From Branchipolynoe longqiensis (lineage: Eukaryota; Annelida; Polychaeta; Phyllodocida; Polynoidae): 64,000 bases of DNA. Of this stretch, positions 32,453 through 44,129 are shown piece by piece (position 1 is the first letter of the stretch; every line of letters begins with the position of its first letter). The notes under the pieces are model-generated. The model ran no database searches. It had not been told where the DNA came from and saw nothing but the letters and a program-made list of their open reading frames with translations. Made by a program: the position numbers and the translations under genes. The DNA lies in the NCBI GenBank assembly GCA_030323885.1, contig CM059198.1, positions 77,684,931-77,748,930 on the forward strand. The letters are read 5' to 3'.

Positions 32453-33428
32453 TGGGTCGTTCTCAGAAGTTGCGTACCAATAGTGTGACATCAGTACCAG
32501 AAAATCAAAATGCTGCCAAAGTCCTATAAGCAAGTTTCCTCAATGTGTATGTCCTTTTGCATCTGAATAATTGAAAATAAACATATTCTGGCATTTTTAA
32601 GTAGGTCAAATGATGCTCACACCCAATAAATAGCAGTATAGCATGGAAACCAATCTGACTCCAAAATCAAATATTTTCCACACAAAACTTGACATTTTTA
32701 GGACATTTCACATGCCACTTGCTTTATAAACAGTAGTAATAATAATTTGAAACCTCATTGCTATGGTTTTGTCTTATTTGTGAATATTAAAGAGAAAAGC
32801 AAGAAAATATTAGCAGAGTAACAGATTAGCAGAGTAACAAAGTGGAAACAACAATTTTACACAAATGTTCGGCTCAAATTTCAATGTTTAGGGGCAATTT
32901 CAGGATTTATCTTTTACTATACCATAACTGGGTCCATGCATAGTGTCAAATGGTGAAAATAGTTCCTGTACTGTATCTGTACTCAGTGTTTGATACAGAG
33001 TTTCATAGTACTTGCAAGTGGAAACGAAATGTTACGATGTTAATGACTCCAGAAAATGTTAACTATTTCATAATTTAAATTTTTTTTTTAGAAATAAATG
33101 TCTTCAACTTAATGAAGACATTGTATATGACCATTTGAAGTGAAATGAGCTGTTGTTCAGAGGTTTTCATTAAGTTTGTGACACTTTATTTTCAATGCTG
33201 TTGACAATGTCACAAATTAGTGATGTAATTTTCTATGTATTTAGCTACATCCATCCCAATAAGATACATAATACACAATATTAACATTTACTTTTGATCT
33301 AAACTATCTCCCACATTATTTGGCTAACTGATGAAATCTAAATATTGACACTCCAATAAAGGGTTTCTTTGAAATATGCATTTCTAGTAGACTACCTCAA
33401 GTGGTACACAGTTTCTGAGAACGACCCA
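32453..33428. mobile_element. MITE with TGGGTCGTTCTCAGAA ends, full length
   Basis: 976 bp. Left end TGGGTCGTTCTCAGAAGTTG, right-end complement TGGGTCGTTCTCAGAAACTG, then TACCA in both. No coding capacity. The right half equals 27030-27535. It starts about 100 bp after the end of a related copy, so the family tends to cluster. Confidence 0.8.
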
Positions 33429-33954
33429 GATAGCAGCCACTAGATGCTCTTGATTTGACTTTTATTTTTAAAGCATCATGATTTAATCAATTCTTCACCC
33501 CAAACTTGCCAGGTTAAGCTAGATAAGCATTACAACCTTATATTTAACACCTTAGATTGTACATTCATGTGGTTATATCCCAAAACCAGCTTCCCAACAC
33601 TGAGACGCTAAGACAGTGCAGTGGGAGTAACGAGTTAAGATGGTTTCACCCATTGTCAGAACTTACACCGGAGTGTATTTATAGCATTTACAACTTTACC
33701 TATTGTAACATGATAATGGGGAATGGATGTGGATGTGGTTGTGTGTGAGGTTGTGTTTTGCATTAGGGCAATTGATTCGAATTCATTCAGTGACTGATTT
33801 GTGCCTTTGCTATGGTCACCGAGGTGGCGACATGTGCATGGATGGGGGTCGATGGACATGGCATGATATATGAAGATGTTCCATTGTTTGTCACCATTAA
33901 CAGTGATTTAAATGTCACAAACTAGAAAAGGGAAAGCGACTGTGTTTTTTGTTT

Positions 33955-35770
33955 TTGTTTTCGATTGAGGCTGCATTTATACTGTCCATTGCATATAAGC
34001 CTGGGTATTCAGGTTTTTTTTCAATGCTGGCCAGCTGTAGTGTTGATGTTATCTTATCATACAGTAGCTGCTGATAAGGTATTTGATTGCCTGCATTTCA
34101 GTAGCAGATAGATAGTTGGTTGGTATGGTTAGTAGCTCGTGTTAGTTTTTTTAAATTTTCTTGGCATATGTTTTATATTTTCTACTCTTACTACTAGACT
34201 ACTCCTATTTACATATCATAGGCTTGTACGTAGCTGTGTGGTGTGCTATCCGGCTACTTTTGGCATGGTTATCTTCCATTGGGCACCCGCTGGTGGGCCG
34301 TGACATATCACATGCTCCTTTGCAGTGCAGCTTAGTGGGGGTTTCCTAGCCTTATTTTGCACATAATTTTTTTGTATGTTTTTAGGTCAGGAATTTGTCG
34401 TTCCTTTACCGTTTGGGCATTCCACACCTTGGGAGCCATTTCCAGCGTGCTTCTCTTGTGAGCTTTTATTTGGCTTCTGGTCTGCTTTAGTAGTGGTGTA
34501 TTATTTGCTCTAATAGCCCTTTGTAGTTTTGTTAGGAGTTTATTGTTTTGACTATAGTGCTATACGCTAATGTTTTCAAATGAATTATTCTATTTTCTAG
34601 TAATTTTACTTTGGTTCTTTTGTGTATGTCATAGGTAGGGTGCAACTTGTTTATTCTGAGGCAGCTTTTTAGGGCTATGTTCTGCAGTATTTGCAGTTTT
34701 TTTAGAAGTTCTTTTTTCGCACCCATGTAGTTTACATCTCCATAGTCAAAATAGGGGAGCACCATGCCTTTGAAGATTTTTATTGACATTTCTTGTGTCA
34801 TGTAGTCTCTTAGCTTTGCAAATAGACACAGTTTGTGGTTTACCTTTTGGATAATTTTGTTTATACATAGGTTGTAGTTTGGTTGGCTGTCCTACTCAAG
34901 GTCTACATTTTCTACATGGTCTACATTTTCTAATGTTTGGTTTCCTAGCTTACCGTGTAGTTTTCTTTTTGGCATTTGTTTATGCGAGAAGAGAACTGTT
35001 TTTGATTTACTTGCATTGATGGTTATTTTGTTGACTCACACCACTCATCTAGTTTTAGTAGGAGCTTATTTAGTTTAGTTATTACCTCCTCTGCTGTGGT
35101 GCCCTCTGCATATATATGACTGTGTCATCTGCATATAGTTGGAGGCATTCGGTTTGCAACCATCTTTCAAGATTGGTTATGTAGATTATAAAGAGCAGTG
35201 CCCTTAACACTGACCCTTGGAGTACACCACATGTGACAGGTTGGCTGTCTGATAGTGTATTGTTTATTTTTGTTTTATGTTGCCTGTTGTTCAGGTTGCA
35301 TTTTATCCAGTCCATAGTTTTGGATTTTATGCCCATGGTTTTGAGTTATTCCAGTAGTATGTCAGGGTCTACTATATCGAATGCTTTGCTGAAGTCAATG
35401 AAGGCACCTCCAACTAATTGTTTTTGGTTCATTGATGCCAGTATGTCATTTGTTAGGTTAGCTATTGTTTTTTATGTGGAGTGCAGTTTCCTGAAGCCCC
35501 CTTGTCTTTCGTTTAGTATATCGTTTTATTCCAGGTGTTCATTTATGTGTCTATGTAACACATTTTCAATGAGTTTGCCTGGGGTTTGAAGAAGTGATAT
35601 TGGCCTGTAGTTTCCCATGTTTTGTTTGTCTCCATTTTTGTGAATAGGGGTGATGGTTGCCATTTTCCAGGCTCAGATAAAACGCCCCCGGTTCAAAGGA
35701 GATGTTGAATAGGTCTACTAGAGTGGCCGGGATGGCTTGGAGTGCCTCTTTCAGTAAGTTTGTTTAGTCA
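33955..35770 (-). mobile_element. CR1/Jockey-like LINE, copy 3
   Basis: 3' end ATTGAGGCTGCATTTATACTG at 33966. RT pieces include CGVLQGSVLRALLFIIYITN and YADDTVIY around 35082-35336 and a C-terminal piece [21 protein letters not shown] around 34532-34801. It extends further 5' than copy 2 (to the NYRPISL region near 35600) but has many frame breaks. No MITE insert. Confidence 0.87.
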
Positions 35771-36424
35771 CTCCGTTTGTCATACATGGCGCAAAGAGTT
35801 TGAGGATCATTGCATCACAATCATGAAATGCATGTTAAAATAGGTACTCCGGTAGCACTACAGTTTAACACTGTATGAGACAGGGCTGCTCAACAAACCA
35901 GAAAGTGTCGTAAAGCTGGGGAAATTGAATTTACAACATGAATTCTTAATCTAAGATTAGTAATAAGCAAAATAATTTGGAAAATATATTCTTCAGTAGA
36001 TAAAAGATTCACCCCATACTTGCAGCAGGGGTGAAAATCAACCCATTAGGAAAAGTGGCGAAAAGTTGGGTAAGGCTTGGTAAATGAAATGAAAATTCCT
36101 AATTTAAGAAGCTAAACATATTCTTTATATACTTCTTCATATTTACCCACTACTTTCGAGTTGAAAAATAAAATATGTAGTTTAATGAACTTTAAATGTG
36201 AAAATGACAGCATTCTATGCCATGTTGTCTTCTTACATTAACTCTGTGTCGACATAACTTTATAAGTATCCATTTGATACTGGAATTCCACTTCCTGTTC
36301 CATACTAAAGCAATGTTCGCTTGTATTTAGACTATGTTGTCATTCCCCCCTACTGCCAGTGCAAGTATGGCATTGTATGGGCCTTGATCTAAGGACTATA
36401 AGACTAATTCTTCACATATCTATT

Positions 36425-37175
36425 AATAATTGGCACAAGATTGGCAACTCGGCTTCAATGAGAGCAAATGCAAAGTAATCCACCTGGGTAAAAATAATGT
36501 CAAACGACTCTATAAATTGAGCAACACCACTCTACAGGCAGAGAATGAAGAGAAAGACCATGGCATTATTATTGACAGTGAACTCAAGTTCCACAAACAC
36601 ATAGTTCCACAAACACATAGCTGCAGCCATTAATAAGGCTTCCAGGATGCTTGGCCTCATAGGAGCTACCTTCAAATGTCTGGACGAAAGTACCCTCCCA
36701 CGTCTGTACACAACTATGGTACATCCTCACCTTGAGTATGGCAATGTAATTTGGTCACCGCGCTACAAACTGGACACCAACGAAATCGAAAAGATTCAGC
36801 GAAGAGCCACAAAGCTAATCCCCAACTTGAGCAATGTGCCATATGAGGAAAGATTAGTCTCACTGAAGCTCCCATCACTATTGTATTGCAGAAGACGTGG
36901 TGAGATGATACAAGAGTTCAAAATTGTAAAGGGAATTGACCGCATATACCCCCACATATAATTCTTTCCCCAGCAACCTGAAACCACTATTCACACAAGA
37001 GGTCATGAACACAAGCTCTACAAAAACAGATGCCACCTGGAACTTAGGAAGCACTTCTTCAGCCAAAGAATAATAACTGACTGGAATTCACTACCTGATA
37101 ATATCATCTCAAGCCCTACCCTGAACTGTTTTAAAGCTAGAATAGACCGATTTTGGAAAAAAATGAGCAGTATAA
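36425..37175 (+). pseudogene. Second LINE type, RT C-terminal relic
   Basis: WQLGFNESKCKVIHLG, then LPRLYTTMVHPHLEYGNVIWSP, EKIQRRATKLIP, YEERLVSLKLPSL, and after a frame break HTRGHEHKLYKNR, RKHFFSQRI and DWNSLPD. This is the thumb-to-C-terminus pattern of CR1/Jockey-group RTs, different from the 5000-6970 family. Frames break at about 36633 and 36961. Confidence 0.85.
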
Positions 37176-37719
37176 AACTCTGTGACTACCTTTTCAAGTA
37201 TTACAGAATAGAGACCGAAATATCAACAGGTAAATTATGCCTTCAACATTTCGTACATCTGGTATCAAGTTATAATAATTATTTGCCTGCCACTTTTGGA
37301 GTAAGAATTATTTAATAATGTAGATTAATGCACTTGCACTCGCCGACTCGGATTGACAGCAGTCTGAGAAGGGTTAACTTAGGGGTGAATCGTCTATCCG
37401 GTGAGATGAATTTAATCAAATTAACGGATAATGAACACGCTGCCTGTGATGAAACTGAGTTACTGATGTAGACAGTCACAGTGTATATATTTTTTTTTTT
37501 TAAACCACAAAAGTCAAAACAACTTGAAGACAGACTGGCCTAGACCTAGTTTCTAGTAGAGTTCACAGTTCTTGAGGATTCTATTTCACTTTAATTCGCC
37601 TGTTTTTAGTACCCTAAATTAATACATAAAGGCACTGTATTTCAACAGATCAAATATGTTGTTACTTTATTGCATATTCACCTGAATTTGCAGCTAAAAT
37701 GTTCCACTTCACGTGCTGT

Positions 37720-38049
37720 TTTAGGTGCGTAGACGGCTGGTCACAATCTAAACATATACTTAGACATCAAAGCCACCGGGACAAGCGCAGTCGAACCGGA
37801 TGGACTTTCCCGAGATCACGTTCCGTACGAACCTTCGCGAGATTCTGTTTTGATCGCTGATTGGCTGTCCCTTCCAAGTACGCCAATTTCGAATGTTGTT
37901 GCGCTTACTTCACGCTGCCTACGTATTGCGTTGACGTTATTCCCTAACGAATTATTCTTGTAACCACGTGAATTACGAAAGGATCGGGAATATTTTGTAC
38001 ACTGGGAGATAGAGTATATCTCCCATGAGGCGATCAGTTAGAATTTGAG
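37720..38049 (+). promoter_or_regulatory. Candidate promoter and non-coding first exon of the FBXO43-like gene
   Basis: CpG-bearing sequence with CGCGAGATTCT, an inverted CCAAT box (GATTGGCTG at about 37858), an E-box (CCACGTG) and a strong donor GAG|GTGAGT at 38050. It stands between divergent POLR2K and FBXO43-like and could supply the 5' UTR exon spliced to 40716. This is inference; no transcript evidence is available. Confidence 0.33.
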
Positions 38050-38519
38050 GTGAGTTGTTTTGTAAATTGTGCAAATCCAGATAAAAGTTGAATCGTCGGT
38101 GTTTAAATGTCCGGTTGACTTTGACACTGAAACCAACCTTACTACTTCCTTCGCCTAGGTTTTTCAACTTTCAGGTTTCTTCAGCTTCCAATTATTTGGG
38201 GGTAGCTTTTCTTAATTTATATATCGAAATATATTATTTAGCATGTTATCCGTTACTTCATTTTGCTACAATATCCTCTCGGTCAAATGTTATAAGTCTT
38301 AATCTCCCCAACCATTCATAACACAAGCCACTGAAAAATGGGCGGGACCTCGTCGGGAACATTGTTTTGACCGGGACTTATTTTCAAGGAAATCAAATCC
38401 CAAAAGCTCGGGTGCAAGTTGCAGGAATTTGCGATTGCACGGGATGAGTTTTTATAATGGAAGCGTTTGATAGATTTGTACCGGTTGTAACTTTAGAATG
38501 GGGAACAAATATTTATTCT

Positions 38520-38700
38520 GACAAATAAATTGAGTGTTAGTTCCCGCGCACCCGGAGCAGCGCGCCCGGCGGTTGGCTGCGGCTGGGCGGCGCGTCTCCC
38601 TGGGGTTGTCGCACCTCTCCCTTGTCTCCCGAGCATCCCACAGTCATGGCGGTCTCGCCACTCCTCCCGCCCTTTTCATGCTGGTAATTGGTTAAAACTG
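38520..38700. promoter_or_regulatory. CpG-rich island
   Basis: A sharp rise in CpG (CCCGCGCACCCGG, GCGCGCCCGG, GGGCGGCGCG, ATGGCGGTCTCGCC) in AT-rich surroundings. It may be part of a bidirectional promoter region. The 109-codon frame crossing it looks incidental. Confidence 0.35.
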
Positions 38701-39837
38701 TACTCATTTCGTCATCTCATGAACGCCAGATTACACATAGTGACTGATATCGATGCATATGACATCTTTTCTCCGCGACACGCAGTTGTTGTTCGGTGTT
38801 TAAAAAAAATTGTATCTGATGGCAGTTGTTTACAACTGAATTTAGAATTTTGGAGGTAGACGGCGCCGACCTGTTGAATGAAGCCACTTGACTTGCAAAT
38901 TTGTATAGAATTTTAAGAGTGTTCCTAGGTTTGGTCTCTTTAACTCTTAAGCATATTACATTTCATTCAAGAGTTGTTGTTTTTAACTAGATGAAACTGA
39001 TCAAATCTTTACTTCCGAAGTTTTTAATGCTCATCCAAGTCGATCATTGGCTCGGGCCCCGGGCAAGTTGAAGTTGGGCGTAAGGGTCAAAACATTCTTT
39101 TTAGGCACTTTAAAAGTTTATGCTTTTCGATTATTATTTCGTTTGTGACTTTCAAATATTGTTGATAATATTATAAAAATGTATGTTGTACTGAGTATAT
39201 GTATTCAGTAAATACATTGTGGTGATTGTCGCCAGATTACTTGGCAACTTGGAAAGCGTTGTTAACATTGTGATTTTGAACATTAAATCTTGAATTTTGA
39301 TCAAAAGATGTAGTTTCAGTATGTCTTAAAATAGCTATTGGTAATTTCATTATTTCACTTTTCTTTATTCGCCACACATATTTTTCGACCTATAAATTAT
39401 AATCAAATGACACAATTTTACAAACATCTACATCAGTATGATCAGCTAGGACTAGGGGCTAAGGCTAGACTAGTTATAGCTGTAGTCGGAGTGGGGGAGG
39501 TTAAGTGATTTAATATGGGTTGAAGCTGGTGCCCATTTGAAATCACTTTTCCCACCCACAATCATTGGCTATGATTATATTAAAGTATTATGTATACAAG
39601 TGTATATATATTATATTATTATACACAGATCTATTTGGAGTTATATTCCCATGACTTTGCCTTTGGTACATTTGACCAGGCAGAAAGGGCCTCCCATTTA
39701 CTGTTAGAAATTCAATATTTGCAACCCTATTCACATGCATTAATTAGTCTAATAGTTGTCAGTTTATGCCATCAATAAATATATATGTTATTAGTTGATT
39801 AAGCAGGTGAAATTCTAACCGCAGAAATCGGGTCAAC

Positions 39838-40022
39838 CGGACTATGTCGCTGAATGAGTTGAGTGTCCGCCTCCCGTTTTGATAGACCGTGGGATTCGAA
39901 CCCTTGCCGAGTCAAACAATTGATACCTAATCTGGCATTCGGCATTACTAGGATAAGCAAAGGAGTCGTGGAATGAGAATACCACGATTGAAACTACCCC
40001 AGTTTTATCAACCAATGTATCC
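39838..40022 (+). repeat. SINE family A, diverged
   Basis: ATGTCGCTGAATGAGTTGAG, GGGATTCGAACCC, GGAGTCGTGGAATGAG and the end AACCAATGTATCC, followed by a poly(C) run. Confidence 0.7.
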
Positions 40023-40069
40023 TTCCCCCCCCCCCCCCCCCCCCCCCCCAAATAAAAAAATTAATATAT

Positions 40070-40320
40070 TAGGTTAATCGTTATAATGTACCTCACTTTA
40101 GTTTGGAGTAACTTGTTTTAATAAATTGCTAACTTTTAAATACATTAAATCTGACGCTGTAGGTTTCAGTGGGGCTTAGTATTCCGTTCTATGCAGCAAC
40201 AGATGTTTAGTAAGTATCCCAATATCCAAGTTGAATATGTAGAATAAAATCGAAATAGGAATTTTGGTTTTGAAAATGTTATACGTTTGTTGGACTGCCA
40301 CATTAATCTTGTTTTCAAAT
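40070..40320. repeat. AAGTTGCATAGTCC-type dispersed repeat, partial
   Basis: ATTAGGTTAATCGTTATAATG, TTTGGAGTAACTTG, GCAGCAACAGATGTTTAG and AGAATAAAATCGAAA follow in family order. Confidence 0.6.
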
Positions 40321-40371
40321 GAATGATCAACTTTGTGTGGTGCTTTTGGTGTTCCTGATGATTTTTTTTCT

Positions 40372-40676
40372 CTTGGAAGATTTATACTGCCTATCATGGA
40401 TAAGTCTGATTAGACTTGTTTTCACCATTAGACAGTTTGTCGATAGAAAGCCTGAGTCTACACTTTTACCGACCCAAGGGATTTTTAACCTCCCACGCCA
40501 GATAGACATGGTACCAGAGCAACTGGCCTTTGATGTCACTGTAAGTTATACACAGCGGTGGAAATCCAAATTGGCAGAGGTGGCGGCATGGGGAATCGAA
40601 CCACCGACCTTCAGATTAGGAGTCCGACCTAGAAAAAAGTCAGACACTCTAACCACTCTGCCACAGAGAACACCAC
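40372..40676 (-). repeat. SINE family C, inverted, just upstream of the first FBXO43-like coding exon
   Basis: Full-length relative of 15058-15358, from TCTTGGAAGATTTATACTG to the tRNA-like head CCACTCTGCCACAGAGAACACC. It ends only about 40 bp before the acceptor at 40715. Confidence 0.8.
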
Positions 40677-40740
40677 CATTACTATGATTAATAATGTTTA
40701 ATGTTATGTCTGCAGGCGGAAGCACTCCAGCGATTACCTG

Positions 40741-41663
40741 ATGGCTGACAGTATAGAAACAGATGTGGACCCCTTGTCGACATTGATGGACCTCGACTCG
40801 TCTTGGGGTGAGGATGACCTCATCCAGGAGCTGAAGTCAATCCACCCTACACCTCAGCGACTCAGCACGTCTGTTGTCGACATGGACTTCAGACGACTTG
40901 TCACCAGATTCGACAACACCAGCACACCCTTTGTATCACACTCCACCATGTGCAAATCTTTGTTGTCCTCAGAGACGACAGTGCTGCCTTGTTGGCTCAG
41001 CAATGATTCAGGATACAGTGGGGAATCTAGCATTCTCTTCTCCGCGTCCTCCTTGAGTCTGGCTGATAAGAACATGCGGGCAGACAGTGTTTCTTCTTGG
41101 AATTCCTTACAAAGTCAGACAGAAGAACAATCACAAAAACTATGCAGTCGAAGAAGCATCAACAGTGATGTACCGCATGATGATGATGTCCCGCTTGAAT
41201 CGCTATCTGAGACCGACTCCGCTTATGATGAGACCTCATCAGTCTGTTCGCAGCAGAACCATGAACTCTCTGACATCATCTCCACTTCGCCTAGCTCATC
41301 TTGCGACTCTCAGGCAATGGACATGGTCTTCCAGGCGCTGGATCTCAACTCGAGTGGCTACAGCTCCATTGACTCCTCTCGTTGCTGTTCTCAACACAAT
41401 CTCACGATAGATGCTGATGACAATGCCGTCGACATGTCACCGGACTCTGAGTCATCGTGTGAGTCACAGGTTTCTGTTGTGGAAATGGTGTGCATAAAAC
41501 TTGAAAAGGTGCTTCCGCTCTTCTCTAAGGCGATTGTGGATCGGCTTATTGGTCGAAAGATGGGACTTCACACAGTGGATGTTGTCAGTGAGTTGCAAAT
41601 GCGCAACATGGCGGCGCCACTGGGCATCATCTTAAGCTTCCTCTCCGGAAAAGATCTAACAAG
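40741..41663 (+). CDS. FBXO43: FBXO43-like coding exon 1
   Basis: 307 codons plus AG; donor AACAAG|GTATGT. Holds the phosphorylatable N-terminal region and the first half of the F-box. The intron interrupts the F-box after KDLT. Confidence 0.93.
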
Positions 41664-42889
41664 GTATGTATGCATAATCAGTTGAAGCAACAAATTTATT
41701 AATTTAATTGTACCTTTTTGTGTTGATTATCTCTTACTAATCTTGCAATCTTAATTTGGGGGGGGGGTTGTGTTCATGATCTCTTGTAGGTCTAGTAAAT
41801 TTAATGGGGAGGCGAATATAGTTTGTTCACTATCTCCTATTAGTCTTGTTTACTGAAAGCCACTGTTAATGAAAGTGTATCTTGTAAATTACAGGTCCTA
41901 GCATTTGCTTGTGTTGTGGTTCATTATCCTAATATCAGACTGTTAACCTTTTGTTCTCATTTATTTCAGTGTGAGCTGTGTCAGTCGGTCGTGGCGAGAA
42001 TCTGTGTTAGATGATTCCCCAGCGAGACATCGAAAACAATTACATGTCAAACAGATAAAAATACAACGGTGCGCACAAAAGGTATGTCTATTTTATACTA
42101 AAGATAAACTTGGCTGGTTTTCATCTAAGACCACTATAGTTATTTCCATCTACACACAAACTGTGACGTCTATCTAAGCTTTTTGATGGTTTTCATCTAA
42201 AACCGTTATATTCATTTCTAACCTGTGAGGTTTGTATCTAGGCTGGATTCATCGGTCAAATCTAAAGAATCACAAGGTCTAGATTAGTTTCATACAGTCG
42301 CCTGGTCTCACAGTGGGGCAGCACTATAAAATCGCCAATAGTGTGCACTGTCACAAGTCGATGTTCATCCTGAGATGTTGCTAGGATGTAAATCCCAACA
42401 CAAAATAACAAACAAACACAATATATATATATGTTTTTTCAATTAATTAAACAAATATATTGTTTATTTAAGGAGAATCGATGCGTGAAGAAAATCCGCT
42501 CCGACCGGCGCTTGGTCCGACGGCGGGAGACGGAGCCGGCGACCGCCGCCCCACTGGCCGAGCTGATCCACGCCTCCGCCGCCCCCACGCCCCCCTCCGC
42601 CGCCCACACCACCACCAAGCACCAACAGTTTGTTGCCGCCGCCGGTCGGCTCACCAACGAGGAGAGTTTGCGAAAGTGCCCGCACTGCCAGCACCCGGCG
42701 CTCGTGCACCGCGTGCAGGAGCGCGCGCAGTGTGCCAACCGCGCATGCGCCGCCGACTTCTGCATCCGGTGTCTAGGCGCCTACCATGGGGCGAAGGACT
42801 GCCCTGGCGGTGTGGCACTGGGCCGGAAGTCGCGGAACGAGCCCAAGATCGGCGGGAGGAAGAGCAAGCGGAACCTAAGGAGGCTCTGA
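40741..42889 (+). CDS. FBXO43: Emi1/Emi2-type APC/C inhibitor (FBXO43/FBXO5 orthologue)
   Basis: Family members block the anaphase-promoting complex and so hold cells before anaphase (mitotic Emi1, meiotic Emi2). Three coding exons (40741-41663, 41970-42081, 42473-42889) join in frame into 483 residues (human Emi1 is 447). Seen: a Ser-rich N-terminal half with DSGYSGES at 89-96 and SSGYSS at 204-209, resembling beta-TrCP degrons; an F-box around 285-325 (LSFLSGKDLT/SVSCVSRSWRES); a zinc-binding region with C414, C417, C432, C437, C442, C445, H450 and C455; and the C-terminal tail NLRRL, whose final Arg-Leu is the family's APC/C-binding signature. The start is the first Met after an acceptor at 40715; the 25 nt before it are open, so an upstream start cannot be excluded. 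Synteny with POLR2K favours FBXO43; it may be the single ancestor of both vertebrate genes. Confidence 0.94.
41970..42081 (+). CDS. FBXO43: FBXO43-like coding exon 2
   Basis: Acceptor CATTTATTTCAG, donor CAAAAG|GTATGT. Completes Ser308 and encodes VSCVSRSWRESVLDD and a basic stretch ending RCAQK; leaves in phase 0. Confidence 0.93.
42296..42420 (+). repeat. SINE family B 3' fragment in FBXO43-like intron 2
   Basis: CGCCTGGTCTCACAGTGGGG to TGTTGCTAGGATGTAAATCCC plus an ACAAACAAACA tail. It makes up about a third of the 391-bp intron and ends about 50 bp before the acceptor. Confidence 0.75.
42473..42889 (+). CDS. FBXO43: FBXO43-like coding exon 3 (zinc-binding region and RL tail)
   Basis: Acceptor TGTTTATTTAAG; 138 codons and TGA. 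Third positions are overwhelmingly G or C (for example the GCCGCCCCACTGGCCGAG stretch), in strong contrast to exons 1 and 2. The linker before the zinc region is Ala/Pro/Thr rich (AAPLAELIHASAAPTPPSAA). Confidence 0.95.
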   Translation, partial: ENRCVKKIRSDRRLVRRRETEPATAAPLAELIHASAAPTPPSAAHTTTKHQQFVAAAGRLTNEESLRKCPHCQHPALVHRVQERAQCANRACAADFCIRCLGAYHGAKDCPGGVALGRKSRNEPKIGGRKSKRNLRRL

Positions 42890-42939
42890 CATACCTTACT
42901 CGAATAGCAAACATTATATACATTACATATATTACAACC

Positions 42940-43240
42940 GGGTGCGGTGGCCGGATAGGTAGAGTGCAGGCTTCCCATGTAGAAGGTCGGGAGTTTGAAT
43001 GCTGGTCACGTCAAGCGAATGACTTGTCGCTACCTAGCCTGGCACTTGGCATTAATAGGATATGACTAGGTTAGCTTAGTATCGGGATAATGTGACGGGG
43101 TATGTGGGGTCATGATGCCGACAGCCTGGTTTCACAGTGATGCAGCAATGTAAAGTCATCATGAGTGTGCATTGCCACAAGTCGATACCCGTCCTGATAT
43201 GACCTTAGATGTTGCTGGAATGTATAACAACAGCCAACAA
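42940..43240 (+). repeat. SINE family B, full length, about 50 bp after the FBXO43-like stop
   Basis: Head CCGGGTGCGGTGGCCGGATAGG through GCCTGGCACTTGGCATTAATAGG to CCTTAGATGTTGCTGGAATG and a CAACAAC tail. Probably in the 3' UTR. No AATAAA is seen close by. Confidence 0.78.
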
Positions 43241-43475
43241 CAACCATACATTATATACATACCAATATGCCATACATACACCCAGTGGCGGGCACCATAC
43301 ACAGCATAGTGGATGGCAGGCCCGCGATCTGTTGGAAGTGTCAGTTGACTTATTCAGTAAGCCCGTTATCCATTGGCAGCAGCTTACACATACTGCCTAT
43401 AAGATTCCACCAGCTCTACCGATTCCAGCCATCCCTTCCTTGAATACTGGAAGAACATTGCACGCATGCGCGCAC

Positions 43476-43570
43476 ACATACATACATACATACATACATA
43501 CATACATACATACATACATACATACATACACACACACGCACACATACACGCACACATATACACATACACA
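43476..43570. repeat. (CATA)n / (CACA)n microsatellite
   Basis: About 14 CATA units followed by mixed CACACG/CACATA units. Confidence 0.95.
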
Positions 43571-44029
43571 CAAAGGATGAAAGGTCCCCGCCATTTAATA
43601 TTTGTTGTACAATCCCTGATTAATTATCACAAAATGCCAGGAATATATATGACAACAATTTGAATCCCGTTCTTATAATTAGGACGTTACAACTCAGACA
43701 AACAGAAACAAACTAAGAAAAGAGGGATTGGCAGCATGGGTAATAATAGTCACAAGGACAGTGGACCGCTCTCCAACGATAGTCTGTACTGACTGATCAG
43801 TGGAATGGAGCTAGGATTGTGCTAGGAGAGTAGTGCATGAAACCTGGCTTCCGGGAATTGTCCGCGATTCCCTGACAGTGCTAAGCCTATGGTAGAATAT
43901 CAGGTTTTCACATAAGTGTCATGAGAGTGGACAGTGTAAGACAATTACTTTTCAGTGTCCTTTATTATTTACATGTTCCTCGCCTAAGATTGCCGTGTTT
44001 TATTTTAACACCAAATACCACTTTCATCC

Positions 44030-44049
44030 TCTCACACACACGCGCGCAT

Positions 44050-44124
<75 letters not shown>
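44030..44124. repeat. (CA)n microsatellite
   Basis: A long pure CA tract preceded by CGCGCGCATG. It gives spurious His-Thr frames. Confidence 0.97.
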
Positions 44125-44125
<1 letters not shown>

Positions 44126-44129
44126 CTGG

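Noticed and set aside
38530..38859. A 109-codon frame over the CpG island
   Set aside because: No homology recognised and no splice or poly(A) context; more likely promoter-type sequence.
42481..43065. A 194-codon frame overlapping FBXO43-like exon 3
   Set aside because: A shifted reading of the GC-rich exon running into a SINE; the true frame contains the zinc ligands and the RL tail.
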